Source of the DNA: Strix aluco
Lineage: Eukaryota > Chordata > Aves > Strigiformes > Strigidae
Reading direction: 5' to 3'
Length of the DNA stretch: 64,000 nucleotides
NCBI RefSeq assembly: GCF_031877795.1
Contig: NC_133940.1
Location: forward strand, 13,207,985 to 13,271,984
The notes beneath the pieces are model-generated. The model was given only the letters and a program-made list of their open reading frames with translations, was not told where the DNA came from and searched no databases. This document shows positions 43,399 through 64,000 of the stretch, in pieces. Position 1 is the stretch's first letter; each line of letters starts with the position of its first letter. The position numbers and the translations under genes are program-made.

Positions 43399-45886
43399 TC
43401 CCTCCCTCCCTCCCCTTGCCTCTTTGAAGGCTTTTTAAATGCAGTAGTTCATTTTGGTTTATGGTATGGTGCCACAAGAAACTGTAGCAACATAGCTAGA
43501 CACAAGCTTCAACAGAAGGTGAAGAACAGGTCAGAATGGGAGCAGAAAGGGAATGAACTTCTGAAGCTAATGTCATGGAACTTCACATCCTTTATTCCGC
43601 AGTGGTCTCTAGTATCTATTTGGAATATGCATCGGACAGAGCTTGTTCAATGTGCAGGACACTGGTTTGAATGGGAAAGCACAGAATACTTGATTGCTAT
43701 AGGGGTTATTCTCTTTCTTGGCAGAGGCTGATTTTCAGCTCCCTGAATAGTTTATTTTACAGGCAGTTATGCTATACAGATGATTTCTCTGGTGGTTTTT
43801 TTGCTTATTTACGCTGATAATTAAAGAGCAATACTATACTGCTACTCTTGAAAGCTAACTGGCATTCTCTCCTATGGGATTATGCACACAATCTGTGTCA
43901 AGATAAAGCTGTTGCCCAGTACCTGATGATGAGATTTTACACTGCAGCAGTGGAGCGTACAACTGAAAGGGCAGTCCCGGTCCTCCCTGGTCAAACGTTC
44001 CTAATGCTCTAGTTGCAGTCCTAACAATTACGAAACCATTTGCAGTAGCCATGGGGCAGAGCAGGAGGTGGACCATCTAGCTAGACAGACTATTCCTTGC
44101 ACCACTAGCTTAAGCTGACTGTAAAATCTCACCCTGAAGTGGACTGATTTGCTGTCCACTAGCAAGTCAGGCACAATACCAGAAAAAAAAATCCTGTGCA
44201 GTGCCAATGCCTAGACTTCACAGAGAAGTTGGCATGTATTAAGGTGTCTGAACAGAGCTCTACTCTCCTAATTTTTAGTACTGTAGGCACTTCAAACAAA
44301 AGAAACAAGGAGCAGTGAAACTGGTAACTCTGCTAGTGAATGACTCTCTAAATTTGCCTCCAAATGTACATATAAATGAAGCATTATTAGTGACAATAAA
44401 CTTGTTTACTGATTGGTTAGTTTATGCAGCCCTAGAGTAAGTAGCCCTCCAAAGCAGAAAAGTGAGCTAGTAAAATTTGTGCACCCACCACAGCATCTGG
44501 CAATTGGGCCTGTGAATATAGAGATTATGGTTTCAGTTGTGCGGGATACATGCAGTGCTGTTTTTCAAGGATTCAGACACTATACAGTAACATCTTCCTA
44601 TTTAAGCACCAAAGAAGAATTTGCATCTTGTTTTCTTTTGAAGGGTGAAAAATTAACAGTTCTTGGCCATGCGTGTATAAATCAGTAAAAAGCCACAGCC
44701 TATGAACACTCACCTACACTTGGTTTTGGTTCAGCTGCTTAGGCCTTGACAACCGCTGCTTATAAGCAAAGCCTGCTCGTGCTTCAGCAGATACTGCCTT
44801 GCTGAAGTTGGGAGACATGAAAAGTTCAGTCCATTTCCATATCTTAAGATTATAGAGTACCTCATTGTAGATTTATCCATCTGTTTCTGGCCACAATCAG
44901 GGTTTTGATATTTCTGTATATTTGATACCATTTTGTAAAGCCCAACTGTATCTTTCTTTCAGAAATAATGGCTATTTGCAACTGTTAACTTACTGTATTT
45001 TACTTTTATGTCCTAAGTCTTACATCTAAACGCAGGCATTTGTTTTCTATGCATCTATAGCTAATGCAAAATAGAGATGTGCTGTTTTTCTCACTGTTGC
45101 AATTGTTTCACTAGAGGCAGATTCTTAGGAATTAAATTAGTCCTAATAGTTAACAAAGCTCTGAAAAGGCCAAAAAGCAGGAAGAGGGCATATGTCAGCC
45201 CTGGTAGGAGGTGAAAGGTTTCTACGAGCAGATAGGTCAACTTTGATGTTTTCATTTTTACAGTGACAAGACTCATAACAAATCTGTTGATTTTTGTGAT
45301 CTCGTACTCAAAGTGATATTGCTGTAAATCTGTCTTGCAGCTTTTAGTGTAATTTAGTCAAAGCCAAGCTGTTTTCTAAATGATTTTATTTTTCTTCAGG
45401 GTCAATTTTGTACTTTTTAAAAATTATTTCTGCATTTACTGAGTCATTATCTCAATGCTGCAGAGGACACAGCAGGCAGGACAGTGAGCATAGCCACACC
45501 ACTCACCAACCAAACTGTGCGAGGGAGCTGGAGCTGCTCAGGCACTGGGCTGATGCACAAAGCAGTCTTGGGAAACTTGCAGTTCCAGTTACCCAACCCT
45601 CTAGTTCAAGCGTGGCATTATCCAGGCACAGAATGGTATGGCAAGGGCAAGGGTGGATGTAGAAAGGCTCAGCTGCCATGTATGCTGTTAGTTCTGAATA
45701 ATTTGTAAGAGTGTTATAAATTTTGTAAACTTTTTAATGTGCTAAAACTTGGTTATGAGGTAACGTTTACAAATAAGGGGTAATTTGTGTACTTGTTTTT
45801 GTATTTTGGTCTGATGGTTTTTTTTGCTGTTGTGTCCTAAGTCCAGATCACTGGGCAAATAGTTGTTAAACCTTTGAATTAAAACA

Positions 45887-45892
45887 AATAAA
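45887..45892 (+). terminator. TMEM164: Candidate distal poly(A) signal of TMEM164
   Basis: AATAAA followed about 30 nt later by a TTTTGTT element. The preceding 200 bp is AT-rich and typical of distal 3' UTR ends. A further AATAAA at 48298-48303 is an alternative. Confidence 0.4.
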
Positions 45893-45915
45893 TGCATTTT
45901 AATGGGTACTGTACA

Positions 45916-48519
45916 GTTTTGTTATCATTCTAATCATGCCAGGCACTGAGTTTGTCTTGCTTAAGACTTTTTAAAACCAGGTAAGAAAACCAAAATTGAC
46001 TTTCCACTTCAATTTGTAATATGAACAGTTAAGAGTCACAGGGTGCTTTAATATTAGATAGCTAATCATCAAATCAGATAAGAATATGGATTCTTCTGTC
46101 TTAAGCAGTAGATGTAGTCTACCTTGCACATAGCAGTTTCAGTGAGAACAATGATTACCGGGATTTCTGGAAGTTTTAAGCATTTAAGTCTGACCTGTGC
46201 CTTACCTGTCAATCAACACAAGCCAAGCCTGAGTTTACTGGCAGACCTCACTGTAGTACATAAATCCTTTAATCACTGTTTAAATAGCCCCTGTCTATAT
46301 CTTTCGGTTAAAGAGCTCAGGAAGCAGTATTACAGTATTATGATGCTTTCTCTATGCTCCCACTGTTCTTGCCACAACTTCAGCAGTGTCTTTTATTTCC
46401 TGTTCTATGTCGCTTTAGTAGAAGGTCAGAGAACATGTACAGAAGTTTTCAGCTCAAAACTTTGTTCAGAAAGCTTCTGCAATTAAGGTACTGAGATAAT
46501 CTCACACTACAGATGATGGCAAAGGAGTTTTAATGCACTTCAGAAATGTTTCTAGCTATAATTAAAAATACATTTAAATAGACTGCAATAATGTTGTGAC
46601 AAGCAGGTATTTTGTTGTATAAGGTTCCTGTAAATACTGTTCCTGGAAAAAGAACACACTGGATATGCCCACCTTGTTGTTATATCTGCATTGGAGAAGT
46701 TTTAAGTTTCCATGCAGCTGGGGAACAGAACCAATTCTCCAGCTTAATTTCTTTTGAACTGTATAAAGATACTGTATAAATGTACTTAAGTAGAAATCTA
46801 GTGTGAAGTGCTTTATGGAGACCTAAGATCAACTGAGCAAGCAATTTCCTTTTTCAGGCACTGCCAATTATCCTCTGCATCTCTCTATAACTTTAATTGT
46901 AAGTCAGCCTTTCACTGTTTAATACCAACATATATGTAAGAATAAGAAAGTTTCCACCTCTGAAACATCCTTAATACTCAGTACTATTTGGCTAGTTTGA
47001 TTTTTATAGCATGATAACTACATAGCTGGCTAAAGTAGCAAGAAGAGTGGGAAACTTTTGGTAGGAAGTTTTAACTAGCTATACATCTCAATGGACTATG
47101 AGTTTTAGGTAGGTTTTACCCAATTCAGACTAATGATAGGAAATCTGTGAGGTACTAAAACAATGGAAGTTATTTACTCAGGCAGGTTTTCCCTTCAGAG
47201 GTTTTTTTCAATCTTCTAAATCAAGGCTTCAAAGCAAGTGGAGTAATGGCTGCAATCTTCAACATCTGAAGGTTACATGGATACAGTTTGTTTTCAAAGA
47301 CTTTGCATCTACAGAGAGGAGATCTGTTAATATTGTTAGTCAAGGGCAAACAAAACCACTTCTATAATCAGATTGGAATTCCAGGGAGATGTTAGAAATT
47401 TCTTGCTTTGTTTCAAGAATTATCCTACAGAGGAAATACACTCCCTTTAACTCAGATGTCTCAGCACACTACAAATTTGGCTCAGGGAACAAAGTTCTCC
47501 AAGTCAGTTTTACCTGTCTGGGTACTCTGTTTTGTCATCAGCTGGACTGTGGCTTCTTTGCTGCACAGGAACACACTCCTTCCCTTCCCACGGCTATCCA
47601 TACCAATGCAGATGCTTGCCAAGGCTTCCTCACCCATTGACCAACATCCCAACAAGCTCTGCTACCAAACCAGAGTTACTAAGCTGACAGGTAAAGCTGT
47701 TAATGAGCTAAAGGTTCTGGTGTGCTGTTCTCACTGGACCTGCTTAGGTAAAACAATTTAAAAATTGCCCCACTGTGTTAAGACTAAAAGCTTTTGGGGA
47801 AGGGGAAAAGACTTCTTCCCTGGCCCTCCATACTTTGCAGGAACCCCACAGGTCAGTGCAAACTCTACGCTATAATTTTTTTTCGTAACATTTGATCAAC
47901 ATGACAGTCTTCTCATGAGCTAGGTATGACATGCAAGATAAAGAAATCCCTCATGGCAAAGCAAGCCTAGATACTCTTTTAAAATCACATCTACTACCAG
48001 AAGAGCAATACAAAGAAAGTGTACTGAAATTATTTTAGGTGATACGACAAGATATTCTTTGATACACATTTTGCTGCATTATTCTGCTGAATAATGTTGC
48101 TACAAGTAGCAACGGCAATGTATTGGTTACACCAATATGACTGGTTCTGCAACAAAGTATTGCTTCAAAAGGTTGAAACCACTGCCCCCTTGGAGAATAA
48201 GCAGCCCAAACATGGACAAAAGTCCATATTTCAAGTTAGACGTAAGTATAAAACTGAACTGATAACTGATATGAATACTGATAAATATACTGATATAAAT
48301 AAATGCTGATTTAACTTGGAGTATTTAGTGACTCACTTCTGAATTAGACTGAAAGCTGCATGCACCTGTCCACAATCTGTTCCTACAGCAGGCAAAATGA
48401 AAAGACAGTTAATCACAGGAAAATATTTCTAACACATCGTTAGCCTTTAACATTAACACTAAGTGCAAATGCTTAAGTAAAAAAATTGACCAAGCCACAC
48501 AATTAAGCAGAGAAACATA
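45916..48519. other. Probable intergenic spacer between convergent genes
   Basis: Lies between the candidate poly(A) signals of TMEM164 and AMMECR1. No exon-like coding sequence, RNA gene or mobile element recognised. Open frames here (46124-46486, 47389-47761) lack known domains. Confidence 0.45.
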
Positions 48520-51500
48520 AAAAGAAATGGTGATTCTTTTTCCTTATTTTATTGGGTAAATGATTTAAAAGGTAATAACAATAGTGTTAAAACTACTACA
48601 ATATCTTTCCACAGCCATATCTCACAGACCCACAAATAACCTTCTATTTTTTTTTCCTCATTTTTCTTTTTAAGCCGTACTTATATTAAAATGCCCATTT
48701 CAACAGTTTCTTCACACTAATAGCAATTAAATGTGGAAGGAAGGAGGATCTAGTTATAAAGGAAGGGGGTTCAGGTAATCTGTGATATTATTGTAATCAA
48801 TCAAGTTACTAAGGAAGGAAGGAAACGAGAGGCCTTACAAGCTACTCCAGGTAGCTCTAAGCCCATTGTGTGTCACCATTGCATTAAAGATAACTCAAAA
48901 TGCTGGTGAACAATTTAAAGTATTTTTTGTAACATATAAAACACTAAAATAACTTAGAAACTAGATCCAAATATCTTGAAAAGAATCAACTTTGATATAC
49001 AAAAACAGTCATAAGTTGTTACAAAAGTTCAAACAAAAGTTTGTTTTCTCAGTGCGTTTATGTACCAGCGCAATTACTGGGTCCAGAGCAAAGAAAGAGG
49101 TTTTTATTTTTTATTTTTTCTTTAACAGTAATAAAAAACGAGGAAAACATATCTTTGTATATAAAGAATCATTGCTGGTCTTAAGAATAAATGTAACCAG
49201 AAACCCTTAAATCTGAGAGGCACACTTTGGGTTTCTCTTTTTTTTTTTAAACTTTTTTTTTTTTAAACATAAAAGGAAAGTCACCAGTTTATTTAAATGG
49301 AGGAGGTATTCAGACTCCCCAAATAAACTTAATTCAATTAACATCACTAGCAAAAATCAGTTAGAAACTGTACAAAAATAAAAAAGTTAACACATTTAAT
49401 CCTGCAGGGATTTTGTAAGGACTGGAAGGCAGGCTTTAGGAGCAGCATTTGGGCATGGCTGGAGGCTTCTTTGGTTCGATCTAACACACATAAGAGATGT
49501 AACCTACTCCAGACAACAATTTTAAAAACCCGCACATTTGAAGACAAGTAAAGAGGTCTGTATACAAACACCAGGGTGTGCAAATGGATTTGACTGCCTT
49601 GATTTAATAGTGTATGAGGTCAGAACTGTCGTGTGCCCTCCCGCTGCTATGATCAGCGTTGGGGTTGAGATGGTGAAAAGTCAGTGCTACAGCAGTCTAG
49701 GCAGAAGGAAGGCCACTTGAAGCATGACTTCGTAATAGTTCCATGTCAAGTCTATGGTTCTGTTGTCTAACTCAGTTTACAGAACAGGGTTTTTAGGAAC
49801 ATTAAGCAAAAGAATTAAAAAAACCCCAAACCAACAGTCTCATTAATGGAATAAGGCAAACTGAGTAGTGCTCAAAAAAAAATCAGCATTCCAACTTAAA
49901 AAACAGTGAAATAAGCTACTTGGTTGTACCTTAACTTCTTATAAAGTACCCCAAATCAAAAAAAATTATAAAATTTAAAGATCTGTATCTAAGCCCAGCA
50001 ATATACCTAAAAGGGTACTAAGCGTAACTACAAGGGAATGACATTTGTGAAAGCAACTGTTGATCAGCTTTACGCAAACAGACCTATTCTGTCCCAGTGC
50101 ATGTCACAGTGAACTGCACGTTTTGTACAAATAAACCCACAATTACACAGAAACAATCCATAGCATTTTCAGCACTTGCATGCTGAGGAGGTAGGTGCCC
50201 TAGAAACACTGTAGATAGACTGATTATTCCAATCTTTTAAAAAAAATATCATACAATCTGATTGACCACAGACTCTGTAACAGTTTTTTAATTAGTGATA
50301 CAAAACTCTGGTCCAGAAGGGTCTGGCATTAACTCATTTCAAAAGCACACCTTTACAGTTTGTATAACACCCTTTTAACTATATTTTTAAGCAACAGCTA
50401 CTAAGAGATAGACAAAAATGCATTGTGCATTATGCTGTATACAAAAAGGAGACAAAACTATCCTTTTCTCCCCCAAGCCATGGTGGGAAGTATTGCTGAC
50501 CTTGTCCTTAAAAACCTGCAGGATTGTTTATTCATCAGTATATCATTATTACACTGGTAAGAAATTCTGTATAACATCTGCATATATCGAAGATTTTTTA
50601 AAAAATCTGATATGATTTTAGATCCGCATGACCAGTCACGTGACCTGCTTGAGGTTGATTAGCACCTTTCAATACATATATATTTTTATATATAATAGAT
50701 CTTTTTAAAAAACTTCTAACAATGAGCTCATACAGAAGCATGAGCATGCTGTAACGAGATGACAGATAAAGATGGGGTTGGATGACTTTTTTTTGCAGCA
50801 GCAGAATGATTCAGTTTGTGCTCAGTTTCCCTATAAGGGCAAGAAAAAAAAAAACCCAACACAACTCTATCAGGTAGCCACTTGTTCACAATTTCCACTT
50901 GAAGACTAATTCATTTAAAAGTGTTCCCCAAGTAGAAACAAGACAACAGTATCATCCAAAATAGCCTCTGTATAAACATCTATTAATTTTTGCAGCTTCT
51001 GGCTGGCATCTCTTGGCTCCTGAAATTTCAGGCCCTCTGCTTATGAATTAAGGCATCACAACTGAAAATGTTACTATTTGGACATCAAATGCTGTGGATG
51101 AAGGAATATCAAAGACCTTCTATAAGAACCTCCATAAAAATTAAGTGGCAAAGCTAACCTCACATAAGGGATGAGCATAATTTATCCATATGTGGTTTTG
51201 AAACCTTACTGAAATATTTCTATAGTCTGTCTCATTTTTTTTAACAACTGAATTTTGATTGATTTTTTCTATTTGAATTTTATATATCTATATATTTACA
51301 AACATTCATTATTCAAAGTAATTGTAATAACTGGAATTTCTGCTTACTGTGGTTTACTCACTCATATTAGGAAGGTGTATTGCCCCCTAGAATATGCACT
51401 GAACTACAACAGGTATTAGTGGGAGTTCTGCAGGCACATGAGCAAGGAGCTAGCTCCTACCATATACTGGGCTTGCAAATATACCATGCATACTTTCTAC

Positions 51501-52834
51501 TAAATCCTATTTTTGCAGAAAGAAAAAGTTCCAATCAGATTTTTTTTCCTTCTACTATGTGGAGGGGTATCAGAATTATTACACAGAACTTAAGCTCTGA
51601 AGTACTATTCCTGTAATAGATGAAAACATGTAAAATTATGGCATACTTGTCCTGTGCTCTTTCACAACCGTCTTTTTTTCTTTTTTAAACAATAGTTAAC
51701 TTAAACTCTTCATGCCTTGATAAAACTCAACAAGTTCAAAAGCAGAAGAAAGAACAAAACAGGGATTTTTCTTTTTCAAAATAGGTTTGCTATAAAAAAA
51801 AAAAAATCTCACTTTAAAAAAAATCCCCAAAAACCTGATGCCAGAGCAGACTCCATATAGTTTGCTAGAATGTCTGGCATATTTGCTATATTTTTTCTAT
51901 GAATTTTATATATAAGTATATAGTTATGTCATAGTCAAAGGCACTAAAATCTAAATCCATTTTCTTCCTAATATGACATCTGCTACTCACCAACCTGTTT
52001 TTAAAAACAAATGTCACTCCTAATTTGAGATCATCAGAAAGGCATCGTCTCATTACAAATGCATTATTATGACTAGTCTTAACAGGGCTGGATTGCCCTC
52101 GATTCCCAGCACAGCATGGGAGACAAAGGTATCTGGTAGCCTACTGCATTATGTCATGCCCTACCAATTAGACCACTTGATTCTGAAAACGCTGCCATGT
52201 TAACATCACCTCTCATTGTATATGTAATTGCTTCTCTTCATCCAGAAAAGCATTTTGTATGTCAGCCTTGACATTTTGGCTGCATGCGCTGGATCTGAAG
52301 ATCATGTATATAGCTACATGAGGTCTTTACCGTGGGGGTGAGATATTGTACACACAACATTATTAGAATGTTATGAAAATGCAATTCATTGTCTAGTATA
52401 ATACCTGAATCTGATATGTTTCATTCCCTGTCACACCTGTTAATGCAAAAGCCATGAATGCCTTTTTGCTAAGAAAAGCATCCCTAACTGTAATCCACAA
52501 ATTCTTCCTTCCATCCACAGTCACAGAAAGCCTTGATTGATAAAATTCAATGTTAATGAAGTAGAAATTTAAAATTTCATAAAAAACCCAAGGGCTATAT
52601 GCTGCAAAAAAATCTGCAGTGACTCAATAATAAAAAAAGTATGGGATCTTTGTAGTAATGTAGTTTTCCCTCCCGTTGCCATGATGAGCTTAACCAACTG
52701 AGAAGCCTCAACATGGCAACGGAAACTATCATCATAAAATGGTACAGTAATAGAGATAGCTAGACCAAGAAGGGGCAGGGTCTCCTGGGAAGAGGTCTGC
52801 AGAGAGGTCCAGTGACTGGTCATGCGGCTCAGTG
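48520..52834 (-). other. AMMECR1: Probable AMMECR1 3' UTR
   Basis: About 4.3 kb from just after the AMMECR1 stop down to a minus-strand AATAAA. It is AT-rich with many A/T runs, no coding exon and no recognised mobile element, which is notable next to the repeat-bearing introns and fits a constrained 3' UTR. Extent inferred from the poly(A) signal and from the long 3' UTR of mammalian AMMECR1. Confidence 0.5.
48548..48553 (-). terminator. AMMECR1: Candidate poly(A) signal of AMMECR1
   Basis: TTTATT on the plus strand reads AATAAA on the minus strand. It is followed on the minus strand by a T-rich, GT-containing stretch (CTTTTTATGTTTCTC), a good downstream element. Confidence 0.5.
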
Positions 52835-53442
<608 letters not shown>

Positions 53443-54875
53443 TAGAATCGTAGAATATCTCAAGTTGGAAGGGACCCGTAAGGATCATGGAGTCCAACTC
53501 CCTGCTCCTCACAGGACTACCTAAAACTAAACCATATGACTAAGAGCATCTTCCAGACGCTCCTTGAACTCTTGACAGGTTTGGTGCCATGACCACTTCC
53601 TGGGGTGTGTGTGGGGGTGGGGGTGTGTGGGTGTGTGTGTGCTGTTCTAGTGACCGATCACCCTCTCAGTGAAAAGCCTTTTCCTAATGTCCAACCTGAA
53701 CTTCCCCTAATGCAGCTTCATTCCATTTCCTTGTGTCCTATTGCTGGTCACCAGGGAGAGATCGGTGCTGATTGAGGCCTTTTGCCATCTCGGTTGCCCT
53801 CCTCTGGACACACTCTAATAGCCTGATGGCCTTATACTGAGGCACCCAAAACTGTACCCAGGACTGGAGGTGAGGCCACACCAGTGCAGTGCAGAGTGGG
53901 ACAATCCCCTCCCTTGGCTGGCTGGCTGTGCTGTGCTTGAGGCACCCCAGGCCATGGTTGGCCCTTTTGGCTGCCAGGGCACACGGCTGGCTCATATTCA
54001 ACTTGCCATCAACCCAGACCCCCAGATCTCTTTCCATGGGGCTGCTCTCCAGCCTCTCATCCCCCAGTCTGTACATATAACCAGGATTACCCCAGCCCAA
54101 GTGGAGAATCCTGCACTTGCTCTTGTTAAATTTTGTATGGTTGGTGATTGTCCACCTCTCTAGTCTATCCAGATCTCTCTGTAAGGCTTCTCTACCCTCA
54201 AGTGAGTCCACAGCTCCTTCTAGTTCAGTATTATTGGCAAACTTAATGTACATTTGATTCCTGCATCCAGGTCATTTATAAAAGCATCAAAGACCAATGG
54301 CCCTAAAATTGAGCCCTGGGGAACGCCACTGGTGACTGGCTGCCAGCCTGATGTAACCCCATTTACTAAAACTCTTTGAGCCTGACCCATCAGCCAATTG
54401 CTCACACAACGTGTTATGGATTTGTCTAGCTGTGTGCTGGACATTTTGTCCAGAATGATACTGTGAGAGACAGTATCAAAAGCTTTGCTAAAATAAAAAA
54501 AAACCCACATCTACTGGCTTTCCTTGGTCAGCTAGATGGGTGACCTTGGCATAAAAGGAAATGAAGTTGGTTAAGCAGGACTCTCCTCTCATGAACATAG
54601 GCTGGCTATGATCAATGACTTGCGTTGTCTCTCAGGTATTTTTCAATAGCTCCCAAAATAGCCTCCTTCGTAATTTTACCAGGTACTGAAGTGAGACTGA
54701 CAGGCCTGTAATCACCAGGGTCTTCCTCCTTACCCTTCTGGAAAAATGGACATTTGCCAGCTTCCCGTCAACCGGGACCTCTACAGACACCCTAGACCGT
54801 TGAAAAACAATGGAGAGAGGTCCTGCAATAACATCAGCCAGCTATATGTGACTAAATGCAGAATCCAGGCCCTGA
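53443..54875 (-). mobile_element. CR1 LINE fragment with decayed RT, sense to AMMECR1
   Basis: About 1.4 kb on the minus strand. The plus-strand left end carries GAATCGTAGAATATCTCAAG, the reverse of a CR1 3' tail. Minus-strand frames (54510 down to 53738) encode RT parts: [26 protein letters not shown], then IKFANNTEL where FADDT is expected, and DLDRLERW. The catalytic Asp pair is Asn-Asn, and a frameshift separates the two halves. It extends further 5' than the other two fragments. A GT/G-rich expansion (53601-53641) interrupts the 3' part. Confidence 0.93.
53601..53641 (+). repeat. GT/G-rich simple repeat with G-quadruplex pattern
   Basis: G runs of 4, 5, 5 and 3 separated by loops of 7, 1 and 5 nt (53602-53631), followed by (GT)n. 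It lies within the CR1 fragment, on the strand that is template for AMMECR1. Confidence 0.85.

Positions 54876-64000
<9,125 letters not shown>

Larger units (their letters stand above)
39707..45915 (+). other. TMEM164: Probable TMEM164 3' UTR (long, alternative poly(A) sites)
   Basis: No further coding exon is seen after the TMEM164 stop. AATAAA occurs soon after it (40076-40081) and again at 45887-45892, followed by T/G-rich sequence. The last few hundred bases are AT-rich with TTTTTGT-type tracts, as in distal 3' UTRs. The stretch also contains a C14 run (41155-41168), a perfect palindromic repeat (41319-41364), a CR1 piece (42912-43398) and an unassigned 113-codon frame (43390-43731). The extent is inferred from signals only. 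Confidence 0.45.

Noticed and set aside
53738-54253. 171-codon minus-strand frame as a possible host gene
   Set aside because: It is the C-terminal part of CR1 RT (DLDRLERW and following motifs).

Overview
This is a vertebrate, almost certainly avian, nuclear window. The evidence is split exons with GT/AG junctions, long AT-rich introns, three reverse-oriented CR1 LINE fragments with the avian 3' end, and LTR families of the kind seen in neoavian birds. No prokaryotic features were seen.

Two protein-coding genes lie tail to tail. The plus strand carries the last five coding exons of TMEM164 (9967-39706, 167 residues seen), a multi-pass membrane lipid acyltransferase. Its earlier exons are upstream of the window. 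The minus strand carries the last three coding exons of AMMECR1 (59792 down to 52835, 100 residues seen). Its earlier exons lie beyond 64000. The two are neighbours on human Xq22.3-q23, so the order matches conserved synteny; in birds I would expect chromosome 4 or 4A (inference). The stretch between the two stop codons (39707-52834) is best read as two long 3' UTRs with about 2.6 kb between them.

The introns hold the mobile DNA. A defective gammaretrovirus-like (class I) endogenous retrovirus occupies 11500-16523 in sense orientation, with a 4-bp target duplication. It keeps a complete 5' LTR and decayed gag, protease, RT and RNase H. Integrase, env and the U3 of the 3' LTR are missing, and pol runs straight into R-U5. 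Its end is 160 bp before a TMEM164 exon. Two solo LTRs with perfect 5-bp target duplications (17383-18413 and 22498-23074) lie antisense in the next intron. CR1 pieces lie at 29212-30222, 42912-43398 (within the probable TMEM164 3' UTR) and 53443-54875 (in an AMMECR1 intron). A possible older LTR remnant lies at 33219-33540.

I did not find a new biological system. The most informative items are the pol-to-R deletion in the retrovirus, its closeness to a splice acceptor, and structure-prone repeats: a perfect palindrome in the probable TMEM164 3' UTR and a G-quadruplex motif inside a CR1.
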